A stretch of DNA of 64,000 nt from Terribacillus aidingensis (lineage in GTDB: Bacteria; Bacillota; Bacilli; Bacillales; Amphibacillaceae): positions 592,001-656,000 of the forward strand of contig NZ_CP159996.1 of the NCBI RefSeq assembly GCF_040703035.1, in the 5' to 3' direction. Each line of letters starts with the position of its first letter. The first letter of the stretch is position 1. Below the pieces are notes generated by a model. The model made no database searches, was not told where the DNA came from, and saw nothing but the letters and a program-made list of their open reading frames with translations. This document shows, piece by piece, positions 1-7,973 of this stretch. The translations under genes were made by a program, and so were the position numbers.

Positions 1-242
1 ATATGATGTACGCGCCATATGAATGGATGAGTCACATCTCACCAATGTATTACTCTGTTCAAGCATACTTTGCTAATCTGTTCGGAAGCACAAGCCCAAG
101 TCCATTTATCTGGTCAATGGTTACGGTTGGGGCGGCTGCAATGCTGATTAACATTATCATCGTTGCTTTCGTTCATAAACCGAAGGCGGCAGAAGGCGGA
201 AATAGCAGCGAAGAAACAGAAGCTATTAAAGTGACAGTTTAA
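1..242 (+). CDS. C-terminal end of a probable ABC-2 type membrane permease (partial)
   Basis: Only the last 80 or so codons are present; the reading frame is open from the left edge and ends at TAA 240-242. The visible part has a hydrophobic segment (about residues 38-58) followed by a short charged cytoplasmic tail rich in E, S and K. A final membrane helix before a short tail is typical of ABC-2 or MMPL-like exporters, and the PadR regulator immediately downstream often controls such genes. No signature motif is visible, so the family assignment is inference from shape and neighbourhood. Confidence 0.45.
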   Translation, partial: MMYAPYEWMSHISPMYYSVQAYFANLFGSTSPSPFIWSMVTVGAAAMLINIIIVAFVHKPKAAEGGNSSEETEAIKVTV

Positions 243-284
243 ATTTGATATAATAAGATCATTCTGCTTGAGGGAGCAAAGAGA

Positions 285-824
285 ATGTCCATTCAAATTT
301 TCATACTCAGCAAACTGATGGAGGATAATAACTATCCTTACAAACTTAAAAAACAACTATCCGAGCCTATCCCATTAGATCAACTTGGCGGGCTGACTGA
401 AAGCAAGCTTTACTATCATTTCGATGCCTTAGCTAAGCAAGGATTAATTGAAGCAGTGGAAATCATAAAAGAAGAACATCGCCCCGATAAGCAAGTATTT
501 CAAATTACAGAAAAGGGTCGCGAAGAGCTGCCGAAAAAGATCTATAAAGTCATAAAAAATGCAGATAAGATAAGTGACATGGTCGTTTGCTTGGCTAATA
601 TCAAATATGTCGATCGTGATAAAGTAGTCAGTATTCTAGAAGATAAACTAGAAAGAATTACAGATCGTTGGGAACAAATAAAAACATTCGATAAGCTTGT
701 CCAAAAAGATGAAGAAAAAGAGAAATTCATTGATTTTATGAGTGGCTATGTAACAACAAGAATGGAACATACCATTCATTGGTTGGAAGAGTTAATCAAG
801 CGAGTTAAACAAGGGGATTTTTAA
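285..824 (+). CDS. PadR family transcriptional regulator
   Basis: A 179-residue protein with an N-terminal winged helix (residues 1-75, including LTESKLYYHFDALAKQGLIE, the typical recognition helix and wing entry) and a C-terminal charged helical part (about 100-175) resembling the Vir_act_alpha_C dimerisation domain. PadR proteins are repressors that usually control a neighbouring membrane exporter, here the truncated permease 43 bp upstream. A GGGAG ribosome site lies 9 bp before the ATG. The two genes are probably co-transcribed. Ligand unknown. Family assignment is firm; target is inferred. Confidence 0.85.
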   Translation: MSIQIFILSKLMEDNNYPYKLKKQLSEPIPLDQLGGLTESKLYYHFDALAKQGLIEAVEIIKEEHRPDKQVFQITEKGREELPKKIYKVIKNADKISDMVVCLANIKYVDRDKVVSILEDKLERITDRWEQIKTFDKLVQKDEEKEKFIDFMSGYVTTRMEHTIHWLEELIKRVKQGDF

Positions 825-839
825 AGAATGTTTGAAATA

Positions 840-876
840 CACCGCAGAAGCCATAGCTTTTGCGGTGCATTTTTTT
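840..876 (+). terminator. Rho-independent terminator after padR
   Basis: Stem CACCGCAGAAG (840-850) pairs with CTTTTGCGGTG (857-867), followed by a T-run at 870-876. Confidence 0.85.
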
Positions 877-990
877 GTGGAAATAGGTCAATTAAAAGCC
901 GTAGAAAGGTCAGACAGAACGTGATTCCACCTGGAGGTCTGATCCTTTCCAAATATTGTTTGTGTTGATAGAATATTCTATATATATCCT

Positions 991-1440
991 TTGTGGAAGG
1001 AGTTGTTTTTCATATATACATATCGAAATGATGTCAGAAAGGTTCTTATTCCTTATTTGCAGGGACTCTCTCCGCAGCAATGGGATGCTGATGCCTACCA
1101 TAATACTATTTCCTGGGTAATCGAACATATGGCTCAAACGGAGGATTACTGGGTATTTCAGATTGGGCTGGGTGAAGAAAGCAGATTATCGGGAAGTGAT
1201 CGGAATCCGTTAAAACAGTATCTCCAAATCAGGAAAGAGACTGATCAAGTTCTGCAATCTTTACAAGTAAAAGACTGGGACAGGCTGGTAGATGTTCCTG
1301 ACTTCTCAGATGGATGGAAACCTCCCTCTGAACCGACAATGCGCTGGCTGTTCCATCATGTCTATTCTCATGAAGCATATCATGCTGGTCAGATTGGCGT
1401 TATAGCAAGGTTGAATGGTTTTAATGGACCTCTGTTCTGA
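991..1440 (+). CDS. DinB/YfiT family metal-binding protein
   Basis: A 149-residue four-helix-bundle protein of the DinB superfamily. The three expected metal-ligand histidines are visible: H46 (VIEHMAQ), H127 and H131 (SHEAYHAGQIG). Members bind a divalent metal; several are thiol-S-transferases using bacillithiol or mycothiol, but most have no known substrate. The start is uncertain: TTG at 991 gives the family-like N-terminus WKELFFIYTYRNDVRK but has no good ribosome site upstream, whereas a GGAAGGAG at 994-1002 points to a start further in, where only non-standard codons such as ATA at 1012 occur. Confidence 0.75.
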   Translation: MWKELFFIYTYRNDVRKVLIPYLQGLSPQQWDADAYHNTISWVIEHMAQTEDYWVFQIGLGEESRLSGSDRNPLKQYLQIRKETDQVLQSLQVKDWDRLVDVPDFSDGWKPPSEPTMRWLFHHVYSHEAYHAGQIGVIARLNGFNGPLF

Positions 1441-1470
1441 TAGTCATAAAAATATGGGGTGGTGTTAAAC

Positions 1471-1839
1471 ATGTTTCATACAGAACTATTCGTACGTGAG
1501 CTACCTGCATCCATGATTTTCTATCGGTGTCTATTCGGCAAAGGCTGTGCCGATTATGATGAGAAAAGAGCAGTCTTTAAGGGTGAGGATGGCGGGTCAC
1601 TTTTGCTCACTGATGAATCCGTACTGAATGATGATCACTATTTTTCTGCTATGGCTGAATCGAGGAAAGGAAAAGGCGTTGAACTAATTCTCCCTGTAAA
1701 TGACGTGGAAATGGTATTTAACAAAATCCATCGTTTATATCCTCGACATATTGAATCTGAACTTGCCGCTCGGCCATGGGGAAAACTTGATTTTCGTATT
1801 GTTGATCCGGATGGATATTATTTGCGCGTGACATCGTAG
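1471..1839 (+). CDS. VOC (glyoxalase/bleomycin resistance) family protein
   Basis: About 122 residues with the paired beta-alpha-beta layout of the vicinal oxygen chelate superfamily: an N-terminal FHTELFVRELPASMIFYRCL strand-helix and a C-terminal FRIVDPDGYYLRVTS ending, the usual VOC signature. Such proteins are metalloenzymes or small-molecule binding resistance proteins. I start it at ATG 1471 because GGGGTGG at 1456-1462 is a properly spaced ribosome site; the GTG codons at 1459 and 1462 overlap that site. Substrate not predictable. Confidence 0.8.
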   Translation: MFHTELFVRELPASMIFYRCLFGKGCADYDEKRAVFKGEDGGSLLLTDESVLNDDHYFSAMAESRKGKGVELILPVNDVEMVFNKIHRLYPRHIESELAARPWGKLDFRIVDPDGYYLRVTS

Positions 1840-1921
1840 TCTATAAAAGAAACCACGCGTTCTTTTAATTGGGAAATTCCATTTTAATTTAGTACAAAAA
1901 TTTACTGAAAGGGAAGATAGT

Positions 1922-2401
1922 ATGGAACTAATTCACTTTCAAGAAACATATGCAAGCTTGGTTGATGCCTATGTACTATCAGAAGAATAGCTCCGTTTTA
2001 CTGCACATCCTTCCAAGAGTATCCCCTTATGCAAGGCGGAACCGAATCGTCACGCTATCTTAGGGGTAGAGAATGATCGTCTTGTAGTTTATTTCGCTTT
2101 ACATGAACAGGAAGGCGTACAGCCATATTCCGATAATCCCAGAGCAATACTGCTGCGTACTTTATCCACTGAATATCATGAACTCGGAAAAGGGTACGGA
2201 AAAGCTGCGCTGCAGCAGCTTCCGGAATTTGTGCAATATCAATTTCCGCATATAAATGAAATTGTGCTTGCGGTGAATGTAGCGAATGAGTTTGCTCGTA
2301 AGCTTTACGAGAAGTATGGATACAAGGATACGGGACGCCGGGTTATCGGTTCGAAAGGGATGCTTATAGTGATGAGTTATCCATTAGAGGTTCGTGTATA
2401 A
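1922..2401 (+). pseudogene. GNAT acetyltransferase interrupted by a single amber codon
   Basis: A 159-codon frame with a good ribosome site (GGGAAG, 1910-1915) and ATG 1922 is open except for TAG at 1988-1990 (codon 23). Downstream codons encode a clear GNAT protein: an acetyl-CoA loop ELGKGYGKAAL and a C-terminal VNVANEFARKLYEKYGYKDTG. The residues around the stop (SEE-stop-LRFTAHP) match the usual EEQLRFT pattern of this family, so the ancestral codon was probably CAG, one transition away. It is either a recent pseudogene, a readthrough gene or a sequencing error. No second lesion is visible, so decay would be very recent. Confidence 0.85.
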
Positions 2402-2472
2402 TAAACAATTTTTAAAAAAGAATAATGAATCGGTTAAAAGTTATGCTGGACAATAATGAGAAAGCTCTTTTG

Positions 2473-2502
2473 TTGACAAGTACATCTCCTAGTAACTATA
2501 TT
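2473..2502 (+). promoter_or_regulatory. Sigma-A-type promoter for the NmrA-like reductase
   Basis: TTGACA at 2473-2478 and TATATT at 2497-2502 with an 18 bp spacer, about 47 bp before the ATG at 2549. Confidence 0.6.
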
Positions 2503-2548
2503 GATTACAGGTAACAGAATTAATTACATGAAGATGGAGGCTATACAT

Positions 2549-3409
2549 ATGAAACTCTTAGTAACAGGCGCTACTGGTAATCTAGGAAGTAAAATTGTGA
2601 AGAAATTACTGGAAACTGTTCCTGCTGGAGATATAGCAGTAAGTGTTCGTAATCCAGAAAAGGCCGAAGATTTGCGTGCACAAGGATTAGAGGTGCGACA
2701 AGGTGATTTTGATCAGCCAACTTCTTTGGATAAAGCATTTGCTGGGGTTGACCGTCTATTGCTTATCTCTGCAGATGGAGACAATGACACACGCATTCGA
2801 CAACACGCACAGGCAGTAGAAGCTGCGGTTAAAGCAAAAGTGAAATTCATTGCTTACACAAGTCTTGTCAATGCACAGGACAGTGAGCTATTCCTGGCTC
2901 CGACGCATAAAGCTACAGAGCAAGCGATCATGGATACAGGGATTCCGTATGCGTTCCTTCGCAACAACTGGTACTTTGAAAATGAGGCTTCCAGTATTCA
3001 AGGAGTTCTTGCAGGAGCGCCTTGGGTCACATCTGCAGGAGATGGAAAAGTTGGCTGGGCATTGCAGCAGGATTATGCTGACGCAGCTGCAGCTGTATTA
3101 GCAGGAGAAGGGCATGAAAACAAAATCTACGAACTGTCTGGACCGCTTCTTTCTCAAGCAGAAATTGCAAAAGAAGTAGGCAAAGTCCTGGGCAAGGAAG
3201 TGCAAGTGCAGCAAGTCGATGATCAAGCTTATGCTGAAATCATGAAGGAAGCAGGTGTTCCGGAGTTCCTTTTGCCAATGCTAGTTGATATTCAGAAAGG
3301 AATCCGAGAGGGTGCTTTGGAAGTAGCAAGCGATGATTTTGAAAAACTGCTTGGAAGACAAGTGACGCCACTTCGTAAAGGAATTGAACAGATAAAGGAA
3401 CAAGCGTAA
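2549..3409 (+). CDS. NmrA-like NAD(P)H:quinone oxidoreductase (QOR2/YtfG type SDR)
   Basis: A 286-residue atypical short-chain dehydrogenase. The N-terminal Rossmann motif GATGNLGSK binds NAD(P); the middle segment (AQAVEAAVKAKVKFIAYTSL, then APTHKATEQAI and PYAFLRNNWYFEN) is characteristic of the NmrA/HSCARG-like quinone reductases such as E. coli YtfG. The expected role is two-electron reduction of quinones or quinone-like stress compounds in the cytosol. ATG 2549 is preferred over upstream in-frame starts because GATGGAGG (2533-2540) lies just before it. Followed by a terminator, so monocistronic. Confidence 0.85.
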   Translation: MKLLVTGATGNLGSKIVKKLLETVPAGDIAVSVRNPEKAEDLRAQGLEVRQGDFDQPTSLDKAFAGVDRLLLISADGDNDTRIRQHAQAVEAAVKAKVKFIAYTSLVNAQDSELFLAPTHKATEQAIMDTGIPYAFLRNNWYFENEASSIQGVLAGAPWVTSAGDGKVGWALQQDYADAAAAVLAGEGHENKIYELSGPLLSQAEIAKEVGKVLGKEVQVQQVDDQAYAEIMKEAGVPEFLLPMLVDIQKGIREGALEVASDDFEKLLGRQVTPLRKGIEQIKEQA

Positions 3410-3411
3410 AA

Positions 3412-3437
3412 AAGCTGGCCTATGTGCCGGCTTTTTT
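3412..3437 (+). terminator. Terminator after the quinone reductase
   Basis: AAGCTGGC (3412-3419) pairs with GCCGGCTT (3426-3433), then a T-run. Confidence 0.85.
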
Positions 3438-3523
3438 GTACATAATTTTTCCTGATTTGGCTCATCCTAATACCTGTGCAAGGGAAAGGCGGCACAAGTA
3501 TGAACTTGTTTAGGAGGATGACA

Positions 3524-4030
3524 ATGGGAATTTTGAGCGGAAACCCGCAGGATGAGCCGTTGCATTATGGCGAAGTATACGGATTGTGGACATTTGTTTT
3601 AACTGGTAATAAGATGATTGCAAATCATCAGATGCTATTGAATCATGTTGGTGATGATGACTTAAAGAAATTGATCGGTGAAGCAATTGATGGGGCTCAA
3701 GCAGAGGTTAAGCAAGTATCAGAGATACTGAAAGCAAATGGTATTGCATTGCCACCTGCTGCTCCGGAACCACCGAAAGTGGACCTCGAATCCATCCCGG
3801 TCGGAGCGCGTTTTATTGATCCAGACGTAGCAGCTACGGCTGCTGCTGCTGTGGCTGCCGGCCTTGTCAGCTGCAGTACGATGATGGGTCAGTCTATCAG
3901 AGAAGACGTTGGCATGATGTTCGGACAGTTCCATACAAACAAAGCGATGTTAGGTGCCAAATTCCTGAAGCTTATGAAAGAAAAGGGCTGGCTTATTCCG
4001 CCTCCATTACATCAGAATAAAGAAGATTAA
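3524..4030 (+). CDS. DUF3231 family protein (ferritin-like fold)
   Basis: About 168 residues. The region LHYGEVYGLWTFVLTGNKMIANHQMLLNH and the later GLVSCSTMMGQSIREDVGMMFGQFHTNKAMLGAKFLKLMKEKGWL match the DUF3231 pattern, related to spore coat CotF-like helical bundles. Many members carry two copies in about 330 residues; this one has a single copy. Function is not established; spore or stress association is common in Bacillaceae. AGGAGG at 3512-3517 supports ATG 3524, although the M two codons earlier is also in frame. Confidence 0.7.
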   Translation: MGILSGNPQDEPLHYGEVYGLWTFVLTGNKMIANHQMLLNHVGDDDLKKLIGEAIDGAQAEVKQVSEILKANGIALPPAAPEPPKVDLESIPVGARFIDPDVAATAAAAVAAGLVSCSTMMGQSIREDVGMMFGQFHTNKAMLGAKFLKLMKEKGWLIPPPLHQNKED

Positions 4031-4037
4031 GATGAGG

Positions 4038-4063
4038 AAGCAGCCTGGATAGGCTGCTTTTTT
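4038..4063 (+). terminator. Terminator after DUF3231 gene
   Basis: AAGCAGCCT, loop GGAT, AGGCTGCTT and a T-run. Confidence 0.85.
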
Positions 4064-4080
4064 GTTGTATCTTCCCAATA

Positions 4081-4120
4081 GTATCCTAAAAGATACTATG
4101 CCACTTTTAAGTGCGTACTT
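4081..4120 (+). promoter_or_regulatory. HxlR-type operator upstream of azoR
   Basis: A 40 bp block, GTATCCT then about 8 bp then TACTATGCCACTTTTAAGTG and CGTACTT, contains the palindrome CACTTTTAAGTG (4102-4113). Nearly the same block occurs at 5274-5313 next to the HxlR gene, so both are probably bound by that regulator. Confidence 0.65.
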
Positions 4121-4207
4121 GTTGTAGTGTCTAAAAAACTTAATAATAGATAACAGGGGATTTAGGGGAATACAATCCTGAATGAGGAATAATGGAGGTT
4201 TTACGGA

Positions 4208-4846
4208 ATGAACGTATTAGTTGTCAAAGCAAATAACCGCCCGGCTTCCGAGGCGATTTCTAGCAAGATGTATGAGACTTTCATGCAGGAAATAGAAGGT
4301 GCAGAAAACCTTTCTATCACTACTTATGATGTATTCGCAGAGGATACACCTTATTTCGGCCAAGAATTGTTTGATGCTTTCGGTAAAGTACAAACTGGTG
4401 CTGAACTAAATGATACAGAACAACGTCTATTGGCTGCAAAACAAAAAGCGATGGATCTTCTTACAGCAGCTGATGTAGTTGTATTCGCGTTCCCACTATG
4501 GAACTTGACTATTCCTGCTAAATTGCAAACATTCATCGACTATGTTTATGCTGCAGGATTTGCATTCAAATATGATGCAGAAGGCAACATGATCCAATTG
4601 ATGACTGATAAAAAAGCAATCTTCCTAAATGCACGCGGCGGCGTATACTCTACACCAGAAGCTGCAACAATGGATATGTCTGTTAACTACATGCGTAATG
4701 TATTCGGCGGAATCTTCGGAATGGAAATCATCGAAGAAGTAATCATCGAAGGACATAATGCTTCCCCTGGCGAAGCTGCTTCTATCGTAGAAGGTGGTCT
4801 TGCACAAGTGAAAGAAGCAGCAGCACGTTTGAAAAACCTAGCATAA
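4208..4846 (+). CDS. azoR: FMN-dependent NADH-azoreductase
   Basis: A 212-residue flavodoxin-like protein matching AzoR: N-terminal MNVLVVKANNRPASEAIS phosphate-binding region, FPLWNLTIPAKLQTFIDYV FMN loop, and AIFLNARGGVYST. Members are homodimers that reduce quinones and azo bonds using NADH and protect against thiol-reactive electrophiles. It stands alone between terminators, preceded by an operator block shared with the adjacent HxlR regulator gene. This parallels B. subtilis azoR1, which is controlled by the HxlR-family repressor YodB. Function is confident; regulation is inferred from the repeated operator. Confidence 0.9.
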   Translation: MNVLVVKANNRPASEAISSKMYETFMQEIEGAENLSITTYDVFAEDTPYFGQELFDAFGKVQTGAELNDTEQRLLAAKQKAMDLLTAADVVVFAFPLWNLTIPAKLQTFIDYVYAAGFAFKYDAEGNMIQLMTDKKAIFLNARGGVYSTPEAATMDMSVNYMRNVFGGIFGMEIIEEVIIEGHNASPGEAASIVEGGLAQVKEAAARLKNLA

Positions 4847-4848
4847 TG

Positions 4849-4883
4849 AAAAAGATGAACTGGCGACAGTTCATCTTTTTTTA
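4849..4883. terminator. Bidirectional terminator between azoR and hxlR
   Basis: AAAGATGAACTG, loop GCGA, CAGTTCATCTTT with T-runs on both strands (A-rich left flank, T-rich right flank), serving two convergent genes. Confidence 0.85.
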
Positions 4884-4884
4884 T

Positions 4885-5253
4885 TTATTTAGCTTCCGCT
4901 TCATTTTGTTTTTTCGATTGCTTATGGATTGTATGCTTAGCTCCCCACACATGCATCGCATGCAGGATTGGTTCTAGGCTTCTGCCATACTCTGTAATAG
5001 AGTATTCTACTTTCGGAGGCACTTGTGCATATACTTTACGTTCGATAATATCCTCTTCTTCCAATTCGCGCAGCTGGTTTGTCAGCATCTTCTGCGTGAT
5101 ACCGGGTAAACTACGCTTCAGCTCATTGAAGCGCTGTGTTCCGCTGTTAAGCAGATGCAGCAGGATGACCGGTTTCCACTTTCCTACAAGAATACCAAGC
5201 GCGTCGGTCACTTTACACATTTCCGGTTGGATTTCTACAGGTACATCTTTCAT
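4885..5253 (-). CDS. HxlR family transcriptional regulator (YodB/CatR-like)
   Basis: A 122-residue winged-helix protein with the HxlR signature: ALGILVGKWKPVILLHLLNSGTQRFNELKRSLPGI followed by TQKMLTNQLRELEEEDIIERKVY. A cysteine sits near the N-terminus (EMCKVTD, C13), the position used for quinone/diamide sensing in YodB and CatR, so thiol-based electrophile sensing is plausible. It is convergent to azoR and divergent from an LLM monooxygenase/FMN reductase pair, with matching operator blocks in front of azoR and in the divergent promoter. GGGGGA precedes the ATG on the minus strand. Confidence 0.88.
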   Translation of the reverse strand: MKDVPVEIQPEMCKVTDALGILVGKWKPVILLHLLNSGTQRFNELKRSLPGITQKMLTNQLRELEEEDIIERKVYAQVPPKVEYSITEYGRSLEPILHAMHVWGAKHTIHKQSKKQNEAEAK

Positions 5254-5273
5254 TTTATATCCCCCATTTCACA

Positions 5274-5313
5274 GTATCCTTTTCTATACTATACCACTTT
5301 GAAGTGCGTACTT
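5274..5313. promoter_or_regulatory. HxlR-type operator in the divergent hxlR/LLM promoter region
   Basis: Same architecture as 4081-4120: GTATCCT, TACTATACCACTTTGAAGTG, CGTACTT, with the palindrome CACTTTGAAGTG at 5295-5306. On the minus strand TATAGT falls within the block, consistent with autoregulation of hxlR. Confidence 0.65.
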
Positions 5314-5372
5314 TCCAATAGGAGTGCTTTGGAGGATAATGGTTGTAAGATAAAGCTTAAGGAGACAGGAGT

Positions 5373-6440
5373 ATGGAAAAATATCGCATTGATCCAAGTA
5401 AGGGAATGGAATTCGGAATATACACATTAGGCGACCATTTAGCAGATCCGCGAACAGGAGAGCGTATCTCTGCCAAAGAAAGGATTCAGCAGATGGTACG
5501 GTTAGCTCAGCTTGCCGATCAGGCTGGTATCGATTTCTTCAGTGTTGGCGAAAGCCATCAGCCTTACTTTGCATCACAGGCTCATGCTGTCATACTGGCA
5601 GCAATTGCGCAAGCTACGGAAAGAATCAAAATCGGAAGTTCCTCGACAATCATTAGTACATCAGATCCTGTACGAGTGTATGAGAATTTTGCTACGCTTG
5701 ACTTAATATCCAATGGTCGCGCGGAAATCATCGCCGGTCGTGCATCACGTATTGGGTTGTTTGAATTGCTCGGATATGACCTGCATAACTATGAGGAACT
5801 ATTCGAAGAGAAGTTTGATTTGCTGCTTCAGTTAAATGAGGAAGAAATCGTCAATTGGAGCGGTGAATTCCGCAGACCTTTGCGAAACGCTGAAGTTTTG
5901 CCGCGTCCAGTAACTGGTTCTTTACCAATTTGGCGTGCTGTGGGCGGTACTCCAGCGAGTGCCGTGAAAGCAGGCTATGCTGGTGTTCCTATGACAGTAG
6001 CGATGCTTGGTGGTCCGGCAAGTGTATTCAAACGAACAATTGATACGTATAGAGAAGCGTTGGCAGCGCGAGGATTCGATCCTACTCAGCTGCCAGTAGC
6101 AACGACAGGATTCTTTTATGCAGCAGAGACAACGCAGGAAGCGTTACGTGATTATTATCCGCACATTAATGAAGGTATGAAAAAGACGAATGGACAAGGG
6201 TTTCCGAAACAATTATTTGCCCAAGGTGCCGATCATCGAAGCATCATCAATGTGGGCAGTCCGCAGCAAATCATTGAGAAAATCCTCTATCAGCATGAGC
6301 AATTCGGTCATCAGCGTTATCTAGCCCAGCTTGATTTCGGCGGTGTACCTATCGAGAAAATGGAGCAAAACATCGAGTATATCGCTACTGAAATATTGCC
6401 GGCAATCAAGAAATATACGAAGCAGGGAGGCGCTGAATAA
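5373..6440 (+). CDS. LLM class flavin-dependent oxidoreductase (luciferase-like monooxygenase)
   Basis: A 355-residue TIM-barrel protein of the bacterial luciferase family, with EFGIYTLGDHLADP at the start, FFSVGESHQPYFASQAHAVILAAIAQATERIKIGSSSTI and the GRAEIIAGRAS segment. Such enzymes use FMNH2 and oxygen to oxidise small organic molecules; substrate is not predictable. It overlaps the next gene, an FMN reductase, by one base (TAATG), a typical two-component monooxygenase pair. An AAGGAG site precedes the ATG, and the HxlR-type operator block is about 60 bp upstream. Confidence 0.85.
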   Translation: MEKYRIDPSKGMEFGIYTLGDHLADPRTGERISAKERIQQMVRLAQLADQAGIDFFSVGESHQPYFASQAHAVILAAIAQATERIKIGSSSTIISTSDPVRVYENFATLDLISNGRAEIIAGRASRIGLFELLGYDLHNYEELFEEKFDLLLQLNEEEIVNWSGEFRRPLRNAEVLPRPVTGSLPIWRAVGGTPASAVKAGYAGVPMTVAMLGGPASVFKRTIDTYREALAARGFDPTQLPVATTGFFYAAETTQEALRDYYPHINEGMKKTNGQGFPKQLFAQGADHRSIINVGSPQQIIEKILYQHEQFGHQRYLAQLDFGGVPIEKMEQNIEYIATEILPAIKKYTKQGGAE

Positions 6441-7006
6441 TGAAAGTGGTAGGAATATCCGGCTCGATTGTCGGATCAAAGACAAAGACAGCAATGTCGC
6501 TTCTTTGGGAAGAGATGATTACTGCTTATCCTGATGCAGAACACGAGCTATTGGACTTAGCTGACTATCAGCTGCAATTCAGCGATGGAAGAAACTACTT
6601 GGATTACACTGGTGACACGGCATATGTAACCGAGCAGATCATGCAAGCAGACATTCTGTTTATTGGTACACCAATCTTCCAAGCATCCATTCCAGGAACA
6701 CTGAAAAATGTATTCGACCTGCTGCCAACACAAGCATTACGCGATAAGGTCGCAGGTATCGTAGTCACTGCTGGCTCAGCAAAACATTTTCTAGTGGCTG
6801 AGCAGCAGCTGAAACCGATCCTTTCATATATGAAGGCACATCTTGTATCAACGTATGTATTTGTGGAAGAAAAAGACTTTTTGAACGGAAAAATCATGAA
6901 TGATGATGTGCATTTCCGATTGCAGCGATTAATAGAAGATGCTTTTGATTTAGCAGAGTCACAAGCAGCCATTCGAATTAAAAAAGAAGCAGCATACGAT
7001 TTTTAA
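6440..7006 (+). CDS. NADPH-dependent FMN reductase family protein
   Basis: A 188-residue flavodoxin-like reductase. GISGSIVGSKTKTAM forms the phosphate-binding loop and FIGTPIFQASIPGTLKNVFDLLP is the family's second flavin contact. It probably supplies reduced FMN to the LLM monooxygenase encoded immediately upstream, to which it is translationally coupled. Probably part of the HxlR regulon together with azoR. A terminator follows that also serves the convergent lipoprotein gene. Confidence 0.88.
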   Translation: MKVVGISGSIVGSKTKTAMSLLWEEMITAYPDAEHELLDLADYQLQFSDGRNYLDYTGDTAYVTEQIMQADILFIGTPIFQASIPGTLKNVFDLLPTQALRDKVAGIVVTAGSAKHFLVAEQQLKPILSYMKAHLVSTYVFVEEKDFLNGKIMNDDVHFRLQRLIEDAFDLAESQAAIRIKKEAAYDF

Positions 7007-7012
7007 AGTGAA

Positions 7013-7035
7013 AAGGCTCCCTTATTGGGAGCCTT
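7013..7035. terminator. Hairpin between FMN reductase and lipoprotein genes
   Basis: AAGGCTCCC (7013-7021) pairs with GGGAGCCTT (7027-7035). The stem overlaps the stop codon of the minus-strand gene. T-runs are short, so efficiency is uncertain. Confidence 0.6.
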
Positions 7036-7561
7036 CTGCGTACTCATCGATAATCGTACCATCTTCATACACACGATAGATGCCAACTGTTCCTGAACCG
7101 CCGCTTTCAATCATGGATTTTGACTTCAGAACAAGAGTATAATAGGCGCCGGTTCCATCCATTGTGACCTGACCGCCTGTCGTATCAATCTCAAGATCTT
7201 CATTTTCTGTCATGCCAAGATTATTTGAAAGCAATACTGCGGCTTCGTCCGCACTGCCAACAGCCTTGAGATCCTGGATCTGCTGAGCCATGTCATCTTC
7301 GGTAGTTTCCGTGCCTTCAGCATCTGTTGCAGCATCACTAGCCGTCGTTTCTTGTTTTGTTTCCAGCTCTGCTGCAGCTGCTGTTTCTTCCTCAGAGTCC
7401 TCATCGTTTGTTATTACCTGTTGTTCTTTATGTTGCATTTGATTTTCCCTAGTATGCAGTTCCGCTGGGGTTGCTGCTTGAGCTGTCTTTTCTGTATTAC
7501 TGCAGCCTGCAGCGAGTAGCAAAAAAAAAACAAGTGATGCAATAAGAGCGCCTTGTATCAA
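7022..7561 (-). CDS. Putative lipoprotein of unknown function
   Basis: A 179-residue protein with a lipoprotein signal: hydrophobic stretch then lipobox LLAAGC, lipidated Cys at about residue 20. A long acidic, low-complexity linker (about 25-95, rich in E, T, A, Q) is followed by a small C-terminal domain with GTGAYYTLVLKSKSMIESGGSGTVGIYRVYEDGTIIDE, probably beta-rich. The start is TTG 7561, supported by AGGAGG on the minus strand. Predicted to sit on the outer face of the membrane. I do not recognise a characterised family. Confidence 0.75.
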   Translation of the reverse strand: MIQGALIASLVFFLLLAAGCSNTEKTAQAATPAELHTRENQMQHKEQQVITNDEDSEEETAAAAELETKQETTASDAATDAEGTETTEDDMAQQIQDLKAVGSADEAAVLLSNNLGMTENEDLEIDTTGGQVTMDGTGAYYTLVLKSKSMIESGGSGTVGIYRVYEDGTIIDEYAEGSQ

Positions 7562-7910
7562 AAAAGATCCTCCTGATTATTTACAATGTCAAAGTTCACT
7601 GTACTATAAATGGTAGGTACATCCAATATTGTTAATTTTAAATACTTCATAATAGAGAGGGTTTTGAATTAATTGGAAGATACAAGAAAATAACGCGAGA
7701 AAAGAATGGACGCACCGCCTGGATCACCTTTCTTAAAAGTATGTAAGATGGCGATACATTTCGTTCTTATAGCCACACTGCATCATCCTTCCATCCTATA
7801 CTTGTCTTATTTATATTGTAAGCCGATTGATACCTTGGATATAGGGGTTTATTTTGTAATTCTTTGAAAGAAAGTGTCGAATAATAACAGACTTTTATGG
7901 AAAATATTTG
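7562..7910. other. Intergenic stretch without a recognised gene
   Basis: About 350 bp between the divergent lipoprotein and tetR genes. It should hold the lipoprotein promoter (AT-rich near 7600-7620). I see no convincing open reading frame, repeat or RNA signature. Confidence 0.5.
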
Positions 7911-7958
7911 TAGACAAGAGAAGCATATTTTCATATAATTTAATTGACCACTGGTCAA
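7911..7958 (+). promoter_or_regulatory. Promoter and operator of the tetR gene
   Basis: TAGACA (7911-7916), 17 bp, TATAAT (7934-7939 within +/-1), then the perfect palindrome TTGACCACTGGTCAA (7944-7958) directly after the -10. The same 15-mer lies in front of the next gene at 8537-8551, so it is almost certainly the TetR operator. Confidence 0.8.
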
Positions 7959-7973
7959 AATGAGGGGATTAAA

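Noticed and set aside
7767..7958. Minus-strand 63-residue frame in the lipoprotein/tetR gap
   Set aside because: It covers the tetR promoter and operator, and has no ribosome site or recognisable protein features.
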